From the NCBI GenBank assembly GCA_030950585.1, contig JAUZRG010000068.1, positions 1-64,000 of the forward strand: a stretch of DNA of 64,000 bases, given 5' to 3'. This DNA comes from Mariprofundaceae bacterium (lineage in GTDB: Bacteria > Pseudomonadota > Zetaproteobacteria > Mariprofundales > Mariprofundaceae). Shown piece after piece: positions 53,466 to 62,242 of the stretch (position 1 is its first letter; every line of letters begins with the position of its first letter). The notes under the pieces are model-generated. The model saw only the letters and a list, made by a program, of their open reading frames with translations. It searched no databases and was not told where the DNA came from. A program made the position numbers and the translations under genes.

Positions 53466-54824
53466 TTATTGGCTACCTGTTTCGTTTAAAGCCACGCCTG
53501 CCCAAAACACAACACTGTGCTCACAGCTATCTTTGGCTTCGTTTAAAGCCGTGTTGAGGCAGCGAATGGTATCATCAAGATTTCTAGGGTCTTGAAGCGT
53601 GTTTAGCCCGACATGAAAGGGTAGTTTGATATATTTTTCATCCACAAAAAAGTCACTGTCTTCCAGATAGCTTTGAATGCCTTTCAGGCGTGTTGTGGCA
53701 TGTTGTTCATCGTGGTCAGGTAGCAATAAAATGAGTGTTTTTGAGTCCCAACGCGCAAACACTTCTTGCGCTTGCATATGTGTATTCAGGTAAGTGGATA
53801 TTTGAATCGTAAGTTCATCATCAAAACCATCAATGTATTTAAAACGAAGCAGGGCGAGGTTAAAAGGTTTTTCGTCTGTATCATGCTGATTAGCTTCATT
53901 CTTAATGATTTGCATGATGGCACGTTGATTGAGTATGTTTCTCTTAATATGGGTTTGGTCTTGTTGTAACTTCTCTTCTAGTTGTAGGCGTTGTTGTATT
54001 TCATCAGCCAGCTTACTTTCTAAGTCTTGTTTGAGTTCGGCATTTTTACCTTGTTCTGCATTGATATGTTGGGCAAGAATATCAAAAGCAAGGCTAAGGC
54101 GGTCAAGTTCATCACCATCATTTCTTTCAATAAGTTCATAAAGTGGTTTTTGAGTAATGGCACTAAAAAGAGAAAGTAAGCGATCCATGCGACGTGTGAA
54201 GTGACGTGATAAAAAGTGACTGAGGATGAATGCAATGATGATGGCAATGATGGAGGATATTAAAGCGCTCTTTTGTAATTTCTGAAATTTCTGATTTACT
54301 TGCTCAGCATGCATATCAATACCGATCAGCATGGGGTCTTTTCCACCCTTGATTGGTGCATAGCCTGATAAAAAGGTTCCCCACTCATCGGTGTTGGTTT
54401 CTGCGTCTACAGAGGGTTTTTCAAAGCCTTCGAGCATCTCAGGTAGCATTTCGCTATACTCTTGGCCTGGGAAAGCTGGGTTCTCTTCGTCTGAATCAAT
54501 GACAAAATAAATTTTATTATTGGTTTTACGCATGACATAGATAAATGAAATGTCTGAATTTGTTTTTGATAGATCTTGAATGATTTGTCTATTCTTTTTA
54601 AAAACATCGCTTTCTTCTGATTGAGGGTAGCGAATTTGACTTAGTTCTTCGGCATCAAAACTTCTCACGATTAAGGCAGAGCTATTTAATAGGCGCGACT
54701 TTAAACCATCCATGAGGTCCGTTTTAGCACTTTGATAAAAGAAGCCGCCAATAACGCCAACAATAATCAAAATAGTAAAGAAGTGACTTAAGAATAATTT
54801 ACTGCGTGTGGACATGTTTATCAT
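53466..54824 (-). CDS. Membrane sensor with HAMP and degenerate GGDEF-like domain
   Basis: About 452 residues. Membrane helix near the N-terminus (HFFTILIIVGVIGGFFY), an extracytoplasmic PDC/Cache-like sensor of about 150 residues (DISFIYVMRKTNNKIYFVID, MLIGIDM), a second helix (SSIIAIIIAFILSHFL), a HAMP-type linker, a long coiled coil and a C-terminal domain with the size and strand pattern of GGDEF. The catalytic GGDEF loop is replaced: ARWDSKTLILLLPDHD has no Gly-Gly-Asp/Glu-Glu-Phe, so it cannot be an active diguanylate cyclase. It may be a nucleotide-binding or purely structural output. Starts at 54824 or 54815 are likely. The frame beyond runs into a terminator hairpin. Confidence 0.75.
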   Translation of the reverse strand: MINMSTRSKLFLSHFFTILIIVGVIGGFFYQSAKTDLMDGLKSRLLNSSALIVRSFDAEELSQIRYPQSEESDVFKKNRQIIQDLSKTNSDISFIYVMRKTNNKIYFVIDSDEENPAFPGQEYSEMLPEMLEGFEKPSVDAETNTDEWGTFLSGYAPIKGGKDPMLIGIDMHAEQVNQKFQKLQKSALISSIIAIIIAFILSHFLSRHFTRRMDRLLSLFSAITQKPLYELIERNDGDELDRLSLAFDILAQHINAEQGKNAELKQDLESKLADEIQQRLQLEEKLQQDQTHIKRNILNQRAIMQIIKNEANQHDTDEKPFNLALLRFKYIDGFDDELTIQISTYLNTHMQAQEVFARWDSKTLILLLPDHDEQHATTRLKGIQSYLEDSDFFVDEKYIKLPFHVGLNTLQDPRNLDDTIRCLNTALNEAKDSCEHSVVFWAGVALNETGSQ

Positions 54825-54861
54825 GCACGAATGATGCGCCGATTTGAATCTTAAAATCAAG

Positions 54862-54889
54862 CGATGCTTGTCTGAAGCATCGCTTAATC
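54862..54889 (-). terminator. Terminator after hslO
   Basis: AAGCGATGC TTGTCTGAA GCATCGCTT, a 9-bp GC-rich stem, lies 9 bp after the hslO stop on the minus strand and is followed by TGATTTT. It separates hslO from the sensor gene downstream. Confidence 0.75.
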
Positions 54890-54897
54890 AGTTGTGA

Positions 54898-55710
54898 CTA
54901 TTCGTTATTTTGTGATTTCAGTTGATATGTTTTGGCACAATATTGACAAGATAAGGTGACGTTTCCCTCGTCATCTTCTAAGGATGCTAAGGTTTCTTTG
55001 TCTAGCTTCTCTAAGGCATCCAACATCACTTCAGGTTTGCAGTGGCATTGGTAACGATAATCATCCTTGCCCAGTACACGGCACTCAAGGTCTGAGAAAG
55101 CATCCATAATATCGATAGAGCTTTTTTCTTGAAGGCTTGTGTTGCTAATCGAAGCAAGGGCTTGCATGGAGTCAAACCACTGTTTTTCGGAGCATTGAGG
55201 CATGGCTTCAATCATGATTGCGGTGTTTTTATATAATACAAAATCAGCTTGTGTTTGCACCGATTGACGTGTGTAGTGCAATAATGCATCAGCCAAATGA
55301 ATGGCTGGGCAATCCACAGTCGAAACATAAGGTTGGCCGACCCCCGTATCTCGAATGGTGGATAATTTCACTTGTGAGCCAAGGGCAGAAAGATCAGCTT
55401 GTATCAATGGCTGTGTTGTTTTTTTGCTGAGGTAACCACGTACGGCCCCTTGTCGGGACTCACTTGCGACGCGCTGGACATGACTATCTTTGTCTTGGCT
55501 ATCCAGTTGTGTGACTTGTCGAATGCCGCCTTTGCTAATGCTTAATAGCAAAATAGATCCAGCCATAACTTGGGTGAACAATTCACTTTCTAATTCACCA
55601 AGGGAGTGAAGCCTTGTGGCCTCTTCACGAATATTGTTCATTTGAATAATCACACCACGGGTCAGTGTTTTTCTGAGCATGAAGCGAATTAATTGATCGG
55701 GTTGAGCCAT
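54898..55710 (-). CDS. hslO: Redox-regulated chaperone Hsp33
   Basis: A 270-residue holdase activated by oxidative stress. The redox switch has the zinc cysteines C-x-C (CQCKPE) and C-x2-C (CQYCAK) near the C-terminus, and the N-terminal domain shows the HslO pattern RGVIIQMNNIREEATRLH and GSILLLSISKGGIRQV. Length is a little below the 290 of E. coli. The ATG overlaps the 3' end of the upstream HAD gene by 22 bp. Confidence 0.94.
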   Translation of the reverse strand: MAQPDQLIRFMLRKTLTRGVIIQMNNIREEATRLHSLGELESELFTQVMAGSILLLSISKGGIRQVTQLDSQDKDSHVQRVASESRQGAVRGYLSKKTTQPLIQADLSALGSQVKLSTIRDTGVGQPYVSTVDCPAIHLADALLHYTRQSVQTQADFVLYKNTAIMIEAMPQCSEKQWFDSMQALASISNTSLQEKSSIDIMDAFSDLECRVLGKDDYRYQCHCKPEVMLDALEKLDKETLASLEDDEGNVTLSCQYCAKTYQLKSQNNE

Positions 55711-56336
55711 GTGTGAACCTCATTTAAATTATTGAAACAGTGTGTTGCACCAGCTTCTTTGAGCTCTTGTGCATTAAAGTCAGCGCAGATACCAATCGCA
55801 GTACAGCCAGTGTGTTTGGCAACTTGCATATCATTTAAACCATCGCCAATCATGAGGCAGTTTTGTGCTTGTTGTTGAATATGCTGGCAGCCTAACAAAA
55901 GCCCTGTTGGGTCTGGTTTAGATGGGCGGTGAGGCACAGCTCCAATGATATGATCAAAGTAGTGTTGCCAGCCTAAGTGAGACACTTGTTGAACCGCACA
56001 ACTTTCGACTTTGTTGGTGAGTAAAACAACAGGGATATTTTTTTGTTTAAAACCCAATAGAAGTTCTTCTGCACCTTCCAGAATCTGTAGGTGTTTAAGG
56101 TGAACTTTGTCATGGGTGTCATAAAAGATTTGACGTGCTTTCTTTTCGTTTTCTTGCCCAAATATACCTGCAAAACTGGTGTCGTTTTTTCCTGTCATGC
56201 GGCGTATTTTCTCACCGCTATAAAGCTCGTGACCAAAAAAACTCAAAGTTTCTTGCCATGCTAAAATAATCGCTTCAAAAGCATTGATTAAGGTGCCATC
56301 GAAGTCGATAAAAATCCCTTTAGGCGTAGAATTCAT
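55689..56336 (-). CDS. HAD-family phosphatase, phosphoglycolate-phosphatase-like
   Basis: A 215-residue HAD hydrolase. Motif I GIFIDFDGTLINAFEA with nucleophile Asp, motif II VVLLTNK, and motif III/IV with Lys and GDGLNDMQVAKHTG. The alpha-helical cap is of the Gph/PPase class. Phosphoglycolate is the best guess. It overlaps dat upstream by 17 bp and hslO downstream, so all three are in one transcription unit. Confidence 0.85.
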   Translation of the reverse strand: MNSTPKGIFIDFDGTLINAFEAIILAWQETLSFFGHELYSGEKIRRMTGKNDTSFAGIFGQENEKKARQIFYDTHDKVHLKHLQILEGAEELLLGFKQKNIPVVLLTNKVESCAVQQVSHLGWQHYFDHIIGAVPHRPSKPDPTGLLLGCQHIQQQAQNCLMIGDGLNDMQVAKHTGCTAIGICADFNAQELKEAGATHCFNNLNEVHTWLNPIN

Positions 56337-57210
56337 TTAAAACCAACTGACGTATTTGCGTGGTGACTGGACCAGGTTTTCCAGTTCCAACTGAGTTGTC
56401 ATCGACGCTATATACAGGCATGGCTGCATTGGTTGTGCTACTGACAAAACATTCAGTAATGCCATTTTCTTCTAAAGACCAAGGCCTTTCTTCAATAGTC
56501 ATGCCTAGTTTTCTGGCTGATCGAATCACCAAATCACGGGTAATACCACCTAAGATGCGGGAGCCTAATGGGTGTGTTAGCAATATATGAGTTTGTTCTT
56601 TTTTATTGGATTTAAAAATCTCGGCTAAATCTTCAGAGCCTTTGATAGCAAAAATATTGGTGGATGAGCCTTCGAGAACATGTTTTTCTTCATCAACCCA
56701 AAAACATTCATCTGCGCCGCGCGACTGAGCTTCATGTTTACCCATAATGCTTGGCAGAAGTGCAATAGATTTAATATCGCAATGTTTCCAGCGAATATCT
56801 TCAAGTGTGATGGCGCGATAACCCACGGCAAGTTTTTCTTGGCTGACTTCAGGTAGGGGACGCACAGTAATAATTAAACTGGGTTGAATGGTTTCAGGGT
56901 AGGCATGTGTTCGTGGTGCCATGCCTCGCGTGACTTGCACATAAATCATCGCATTGGGAATGCGGTTAAAGCGATATGCGCGTTCAATCAAATTGCGTAT
57001 TTCACAGAGGCTTGCAGGCAGTTCAATGTTTATCTTTTGGCAAGACTGCTCTAGGCGTTGTAGGTGAGCGCCCATCTCAATAAAATTATCTTGATAGCAA
57101 GCAACGACTTCATAGACACCATCGGCAAATTGAAAGCCACGGTCTTCAATATGAATCATTGCATTGTGCAAGGATTGAAACTTACCATTTACATAAGCAA
57201 TTAAATGCAT
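56320..57210 (-). CDS. dat: D-amino acid aminotransferase
   Basis: A 296-residue fold type IV PLP enzyme. The segment HIEDRGFQFADGVYEVVACY near the start, the catalytic Lys in EDIRWKHCDIKSIALL, DECFWVDEEKHVLEGSSTNIF and ITRDLVI are typical of D-alanine transaminase. It interconverts D-alanine and D-glutamate for peptidoglycan. Branched-chain aminotransferase or aminodeoxychorismate lyase are alternatives, but neighbouring dacA, rlpA and mltB favour a wall role. It begins 12 bp after dacA. Confidence 0.88.
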   Translation of the reverse strand: MHLIAYVNGKFQSLHNAMIHIEDRGFQFADGVYEVVACYQDNFIEMGAHLQRLEQSCQKINIELPASLCEIRNLIERAYRFNRIPNAMIYVQVTRGMAPRTHAYPETIQPSLIITVRPLPEVSQEKLAVGYRAITLEDIRWKHCDIKSIALLPSIMGKHEAQSRGADECFWVDEEKHVLEGSSTNIFAIKGSEDLAEIFKSNKKEQTHILLTHPLGSRILGGITRDLVIRSARKLGMTIEERPWSLEENGITECFVSSTTNAAMPVYSVDDNSVGTGKPGPVTTQIRQLVLNEFYA

Positions 57211-57222
57211 TGATAGGGCTCC

Positions 57223-58362
57223 TTATTTTTTCCACCAAATTTGAATGTTCTCTAATTGGCGGCTTGGCCAAGAAGCTAACTTCACCTCTTTGGCTGCCAA
57301 CATGTCCACACTGGCCAAGACTTCTTCATCTTCATGTAGGATAATGGCTTCGATGACACCGATCACTTGATTTTTGGCGATAGGGGCAACCAAAGGTGCA
57401 CTGTAGCGCAAGCGAAAAACCACCTGACTCTGCATGTCTTTGGGCACGGTAATCATGATTTGAGAGCGTGGGCTTAACCAGACCTTTGATTCTGAACCAT
57501 GTTGTACCTCAACTTCACGGCGCAAGTCACGTTGGGTTGGTTTCATGTTGATAAAGTGACGAAAACCATAATTAAGCAATAAGCGTGATTGTTGCTCACG
57601 TGCATGACTTGATTCAGCACCAAAAACAGCCGATACAATGCGTGTGCCATCTTTTTGGGCTGAGCTAACAAGGCAAAATCCAGCTTCTTCGGTATGGCCT
57701 GTTTTGATACCATTCACACGCGGGTCACGCCATAAAAGGCGGTTGCGATTATTTTGTTTTACTTTGTTATAGCTAAATTCTTTTTCAGAAAAAAGTTTGA
57801 ATTTTTCGGGGAAATCATTCCAAAGCGCCACGGCCAAAATGGCCATATCTTGGGCTGAGCTATAATGACCTTTGATGGGAAAGCCTGTTGCATTTTTAAA
57901 GTGAGAGTGTTTCAAACCGAGCTCTTTGGCTTTTTTATTCATGCGGTGCGCAAAGGCTTCTTCTGAACCTGACATATGCTCAGCCAGCGCGATGCAAGCG
58001 TCATTGCCTGAAACGGTCGAAATACCGTGCATGAGTTGATCGACTGTTGGGTGCAAGCGTGGTTCAATAAACATGCGGCTGCCACCAATTTTCCATGCTT
58101 TTTCGCTGACATCCACTTTTTCTTCTGGGTTAATAATTTTGTTTTTGAGAGCTTCAAAAACTAAGTAAAGCGTCATCATTTTTGTCAGACTGGCAGGTGG
58201 TAACTCTTGTTTTTCATTGTATTTGGATAAAGTTTGACCTGAGTCAACATTGATCAAAATCCACGCGCTAGCTTGAATATCGGGTTGTGATGGCCATGAA
58301 GTAGCACTTGCCCATTGCGGGGTAAAGAGAAGTGTGAGTAGGATAAAAAGGTAAAAACGCAT
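57223..58362 (-). CDS. dacA: D-alanyl-D-alanine carboxypeptidase (PBP5/6 type)
   Basis: A 379-residue penicillin-binding protein that trims the terminal D-Ala from peptidoglycan stems. A signal peptide (MRFYLFILLTLLFTPQWASA), the SxxK motif in PPASLTKMMTLY, SxN in VSGNDACIALA, and KTG in VNGIKTGHTEEAG are all present. The C-terminal beta domain (about 290-370) ends in a short amphipathic helix (QLENIQIWWKK) for membrane association. The ATG at 58362 has an AAGGA site, and the longer frame to 58515 overlaps rlpA and is not used. Confidence 0.94.
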   Translation of the reverse strand: MRFYLFILLTLLFTPQWASATSWPSQPDIQASAWILINVDSGQTLSKYNEKQELPPASLTKMMTLYLVFEALKNKIINPEEKVDVSEKAWKIGGSRMFIEPRLHPTVDQLMHGISTVSGNDACIALAEHMSGSEEAFAHRMNKKAKELGLKHSHFKNATGFPIKGHYSSAQDMAILAVALWNDFPEKFKLFSEKEFSYNKVKQNNRNRLLWRDPRVNGIKTGHTEEAGFCLVSSAQKDGTRIVSAVFGAESSHAREQQSRLLLNYGFRHFINMKPTQRDLRREVEVQHGSESKVWLSPRSQIMITVPKDMQSQVVFRLRYSAPLVAPIAKNQVIGVIEAIILHEDEEVLASVDMLAAKEVKLASWPSRQLENIQIWWKK

Positions 58363-58453
58363 TGGTGTGGATTCCTTATGACTAGAGGCTTGTGCTAGAT
58401 ACAACGGCATCACATGTGGGATACCGAAAGCAGCAGGGTTGGGCATGGGGTAT

Positions 58454-59188
58454 TTACTCTTCAAGAAAGTGATATTTTTGTTTATCACTTTTGAGCTTAT
58501 CGAGTGTGTTTTCAAGTTGCTTGCGATTTGGAAAAGGGCCTAAGCGGACTCGGTAAGTTTGTTTTCGTTTGTGTAACTTGCGGTAAAAGTGTAAGTGAAC
58601 AGTGGGGTAACGATCGGCTAGAAACTCTTTGAAATGGCGAGCGAGATTAAGGTCTTGATAGGTTTCAAGTAAAAGGTAAGTTTGTTTTTTAGACCGTTGT
58701 TGATCATTGAAAGGCATTAAAGCCATGCCATCATGGACTTCATTGATACTTTCAATTTTCACTTTGGCTGTGCCTTGGTGAAGAAAGCCTAATTTTTTGG
58801 CTGCGGCATAAGATAAGTCAATGAGACGACCTTTCACAAAAGGACCACGGTCATTGACTCGAACAATAATTTGTCGGCCATTTTCACGGTTCGTCACACG
58901 TAGCATGGTGGGTAAGGGTAAGGTTTTATGTGCAGCTGTGAGGGCATGCATATTATAAATTTCACCGTTGGCTGTTTTATGACCATGAAACTTTTTACCG
59001 TACCACGAAGCAAGGCCATTTTCATGATAGCCTTGTGCTGAGTTCAATGGGACTGAAGTGATACCATGAATGGTGTATTTTTTACCTGTTTTATAATGAG
59101 GTGAGACCTCTTGTGTTGGCATGTTTTGCCCTGAGCGCATGCAGCTACTAAGCAAGATGATCAAGCAGATCATCAGTATTTTTTTCAT
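58454..59188 (-). CDS. rlpA: Septal ring lytic transglycosylase RlpA (lipoprotein with SPOR)
   Basis: A 244-residue lipoprotein: lipobox LLSSC at about residue 16, a RlpA double-psi beta barrel with GLASWYGKKFHGHKTANGEIYNM and RVNDRGPFVKGRLIDLSYAAAKKLG, and a C-terminal SPOR domain (YLLLETYQDLNLARHFKEFL, YRVRLGPFPNRKQ) that binds denuded glycan at division sites. The start overlaps the end of mltB by 4 bp. Confidence 0.93.
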   Translation of the reverse strand: MKKILMICLIILLSSCMRSGQNMPTQEVSPHYKTGKKYTIHGITSVPLNSAQGYHENGLASWYGKKFHGHKTANGEIYNMHALTAAHKTLPLPTMLRVTNRENGRQIIVRVNDRGPFVKGRLIDLSYAAAKKLGFLHQGTAKVKIESINEVHDGMALMPFNDQQRSKKQTYLLLETYQDLNLARHFKEFLADRYPTVHLHFYRKLHKRKQTYRVRLGPFPNRKQLENTLDKLKSDKQKYHFLEE

Positions 59189-60246
59189 GGTTTAAAGCCA
59201 AAAGCTGTGGCAAGTTCAGCGGTTGCCATAGCATAGTTATAAGAGCGGTTCCAACGGGTAATGACATAAAAATTCTTATGGACGATGACATGTTTGATAC
59301 CTTCTTTGGTATCTAGTGTCACCACAGCCACTTGATGCGAGCCTTTCCACGGTGCTGGCAAAGGCGCTAAGCCAGCAGCATAAAGCTCAGATAAAGCATG
59401 CCACTCTTTGGTTTCTTTTGCTTTCATATCTTTAAATAAAGCACGGTTGCTTAATGGAGCTGATAGCACGTAGGCAATGGGAGCGGTTGGATCCCAGTGG
59501 TGTTCATGAAAGTAATTGGCGACACTAAAGATAATATCTTCATGATTATTCCAAACATCTCGGCGACCATCGTTGTTGGCATCCACAGCATAGTGACGGT
59601 AAGAAGATGGGATAAATTGTGTGGTGCCAAAGGCACCAGCATAAGACCCTTTCATAAGGTCAAGGCTTAGGTGTTCTTCATCAACCAGCATAATAAAGTG
59701 GGCTAATTCTTTTGTGAAAAAGACACTGCGGCGTGGAAAACCACTTGCTAAGGTATATAGGCTATCAAGGATTTTATCCTTGCCTTGGCTACGTCCATAA
59801 TGTGTTTCAATACCTAGAATAGCAGTGATGATTTCTTTTTGTACACCATATTTCTTAAAAGCACGCTTAAAGATATCTTGATAGTGATGACTATAGCCTT
59901 TGCCTAATTTTAATAAGCGGTTATTGACGAATAAAGGGCGGTATTTTTTATAAGGCTGGGCTTCGTAGGGGGTGTTCATGCGTCGAATAATACTGGGTTG
60001 AAACTTTGCATCTTGCAAAATTTCGGTTAAGCGGCTTGTACTGAGGTCGACATGTGCTTGCAGTTTCTCAACTAAATCTTGTTTAGATAAGAAAGGTTCC
60101 ACTTTTTTTTCAGCTGCAAAAAGTGGGCTTGCCATGCAGATAAAAGTGAATATCACAGCAATAACGATAAGGCCTTTATGATTTTTTTTCGGGTGTTGTG
60201 TGTGTGTAGGTTGCAAGCCACACCTCCAGTACTGGGTTAACGTCAT
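59185..60246 (-). CDS. mltB: Membrane-bound lytic murein transglycosylase B
   Basis: A 353-residue SLT_2-domain enzyme cleaving glycan strands. The catalytic Glu is in ILGIETHYGRSQGK, followed by GAFGTTQFIPSSYRHYAVDANNDGRRDVW and SVANYFHEHHWDP, all MltB hallmarks. An export segment (GLIVIAVIFTFICMASPLFAA) lies about 30 residues in. ATG at 60246 is used because the longer TTG start at 60279 lies within a terminator-like hairpin. The first residues therefore remain uncertain. Translationally coupled to rlpA. Confidence 0.9.
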   Translation of the reverse strand: MTLTQYWRCGLQPTHTQHPKKNHKGLIVIAVIFTFICMASPLFAAEKKVEPFLSKQDLVEKLQAHVDLSTSRLTEILQDAKFQPSIIRRMNTPYEAQPYKKYRPLFVNNRLLKLGKGYSHHYQDIFKRAFKKYGVQKEIITAILGIETHYGRSQGKDKILDSLYTLASGFPRRSVFFTKELAHFIMLVDEEHLSLDLMKGSYAGAFGTTQFIPSSYRHYAVDANNDGRRDVWNNHEDIIFSVANYFHEHHWDPTAPIAYVLSAPLSNRALFKDMKAKETKEWHALSELYAAGLAPLPAPWKGSHQVAVVTLDTKEGIKHVIVHKNFYVITRWNRSYNYAMATAELATAFGFKP

Positions 60247-60251
60247 AGGTA

Positions 60252-60280
60252 AATAAGGGCGAGTACACGTACTCGCCAAG
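60252..60280 (-). terminator. Terminator-like hairpin after pcm-like gene
   Basis: GGCGAGTAC GT GTACTCGCC (60258-60277) is a perfect 9-bp stem, followed on the minus strand by CTTATTTA. It lies between the isoaspartate-methyltransferase-like gene and mltB. Confidence 0.6.
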
Positions 60281-60285
60281 TTTAA

Positions 60286-60924
60286 TTAAAAAACGAAGCT
60301 TCTTTCGACGTGGACTTCTTCCATCTCTTGGATCAATGTTTCTATGATGTGGGTTTCAAATGTGCCTTGGCTTAGCACCATGCTAATGGCTGGTTCTTTG
60401 CCAATGAAACTAATTATTTTTCCTTGTTCATGTAAATGTTGCTGAATGCTTTCTGGAATGCTTTCTAAGGCGGAGCCGATGACAATCACATCAAACTTTT
60501 GTTTGGATTGAATTGCTGTTAAAGCATTGCCCGTGATCACGGTGGCGTTATCAATACCTTGTTTTTTTAAGTTCTTTTCGGCTAATTTGCTAAGTTCAGG
60601 GTGCAGCTCATATGAAACCACTTCTTTACCCAAAAGGGCAAGCAAGGCGGTAAAGTAACCACTTCCACTACCAATCTCTAAGATGCGCTCTTGGCCTGTG
60701 AGTTGTAGGGATTGTAGAATATGACCTTCTTGCACAGGGCTAAACATTTCTTGGCCACAAGGTAGTGGCACACGGCCTTCCATATAGGTTAAGCTACGCA
60801 CACTCTCAGGTAAAAAATGTTCTCGTTGTGTGGTGGAAAGTAGATCAAGAACTTTAGGATCAAGAATTTTACAGCAGCGTATTTGGCTTTCTAGCATATT
60901 AAAGCGGGCAGTTTCAAAGTCCAT
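60286..60924 (-). CDS. Protein-L-isoaspartate O-methyltransferase-like protein
   Basis: A 212-residue SAM methyltransferase of the Pcm family: NMLESQIRCCKILDPKVLDLL near the N-terminus, the PLPCGQEMFSPVQEGHILQSL region where Pcm binds peptide, and SAM motif ILEIGSGSGYFTALLALLG. Length and motifs match the short Pcm paralogue group that precedes outer-membrane efflux genes in many proteobacteria, although no tolC is here. The ATG at 60924 has a GGAG site 8 bases upstream, and the longer frame to 61056 is unsupported. Confidence 0.85.
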   Translation of the reverse strand: MDFETARFNMLESQIRCCKILDPKVLDLLSTTQREHFLPESVRSLTYMEGRVPLPCGQEMFSPVQEGHILQSLQLTGQERILEIGSGSGYFTALLALLGKEVVSYELHPELSKLAEKNLKKQGIDNATVITGNALTAIQSKQKFDVIVIGSALESIPESIQQHLHEQGKIISFIGKEPAISMVLSQGTFETHIIETLIQEMEEVHVERSFVF

Positions 60925-61223
60925 AGATTGTCTCCTAAGCGTATTGCACCAAATTGACCTGAATGCGTATCGAGGCAGTGAGGCGCGCAAATGATAGTTA
61001 TAGCGTGACTCGTTTTCAATCGTCAGCGACTTTAAATGTTTATATTTTTGAAACATTCATCTTTTGAATATCATTAAAATATGTTGCCATCTTGGGAATG
61101 ATGGATGATTATTCTCTATTATTATTCAAGGTCTATCAAATTATATCATGTGAGCGGATAAGCCGTGTGCTTGTTTGCTTTGGTATATAATTTTGTTTTT
61201 TGGGTTAAAAATAGGATGGTTAA

Positions 61224-62042
61224 ATGCCAAAAGAACCAAGTTTTTTATCACAGCCAGAGCCATGGGATCTTGTTGCTGAAGGTTATGCAACAACGACGAT
61301 GCCGATGTTTCGTCCGTATGCAGAGGTGGCCATTGAAAGTTTAGGTGTCAGCGCGACAGGAAAAGTTTTGGATGTTGCTTGTGGACCTGGAACAGCCACT
61401 TTGCTGTTGGCTAAAAAGGCTTGTGAGGTGCATGCTATTGATTTTTCGGCAGAAATGTTGGCTATTCTCGATGAGAAAATTAAAATTGAAAAACACTTGA
61501 ATATTTACCCACAGTTCGGTGATGGGCAAGCCATGCCATTTAAAGATGAATCGTTTGATGCGGCGGTATCCATGTTTGGCCTGATGTTTTTTCCAGATCG
61601 TTATAAGGGCTTCTCGGAATTATACCGCATCTTAAGAGCGCATGGGCGGATTGCGGTGACGAGTTGGGCTCCTGTGAGTCAATCACCTGCGATGCAAATA
61701 ATGTTTGGCGCTTTGCATGTGATCAACCCTGATTTACCTGAACCAAAAATGGCCATTGATTCATTAGAAAACCCCGAACAATTTGAAAAAGAAATGCAAG
61801 AAGCTGGTTTTCATCAAATTAAGGTTCAACGTGTACGCAAAGAATTTCCTGTCGTCTCCGTGGCTGATTTTTGGTCTGCTATGGTGACAGGAAGCGCACC
61901 CATTCGTATGATGAAACAAGTTATGAGTGCACAGCTTTGGCAGGAAAAAGAGCGTTTGGCCTTGGCTTATTTAGAAAAAGAATTATCGCATGAACCAGAG
62001 GCATTATGCTCTGATGCATGGTTAGGGACAGGTGTTAAGTAA
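61224..62042 (+). CDS. Class I SAM-dependent methyltransferase
   Basis: A 272-residue methyltransferase of the UbiE/Methyltransf_11 type. Motif I VLDVACGPGTATLLLAKKA, the acidic VHAIDFSAEML, then the GDGQAMPFKDESFDAAVSMFG segment are clear. Substrate unknown. Its stop codon shares its last base with the ATG of slyX, so the two are coupled. Confidence 0.85.
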   Translation: MPKEPSFLSQPEPWDLVAEGYATTTMPMFRPYAEVAIESLGVSATGKVLDVACGPGTATLLLAKKACEVHAIDFSAEMLAILDEKIKIEKHLNIYPQFGDGQAMPFKDESFDAAVSMFGLMFFPDRYKGFSELYRILRAHGRIAVTSWAPVSQSPAMQIMFGALHVINPDLPEPKMAIDSLENPEQFEKEMQEAGFHQIKVQRVRKEFPVVSVADFWSAMVTGSAPIRMMKQVMSAQLWQEKERLALAYLEKELSHEPEALCSDAWLGTGVK

Positions 62043-62242
62043 TGGAAGATAGAATCATCGAATTAGAAACAAAGAGTGCTTATCAAGAGCATCTGTTGCA
62101 AGAGCTTAATGATGTGATTATTTCACAACAGCAACAAATAGATGATTTAAAGGCGATGCTGAAAATGTTGCAAAAACAGTTTCAAACGGATCATCAAAAT
62201 ACGCCAGTGACCACAGAACGGGAAGTGCCACCACATTATTAA
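62042..62242 (+). CDS. slyX: SlyX family protein
   Basis: A 66-residue coiled-coil protein: ELETKSAYQEHLLQELNDVI, QQQQIDDLKAML, and the C-terminal PPHY, which is the conserved SlyX ending. Function of the family is not known. It overlaps the methyltransferase gene by one base and ends convergently with the exonuclease gene (4-bp overlap). Confidence 0.9.
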   Translation: MEDRIIELETKSAYQEHLLQELNDVIISQQQQIDDLKAMLKMLQKQFQTDHQNTPVTTEREVPPHY

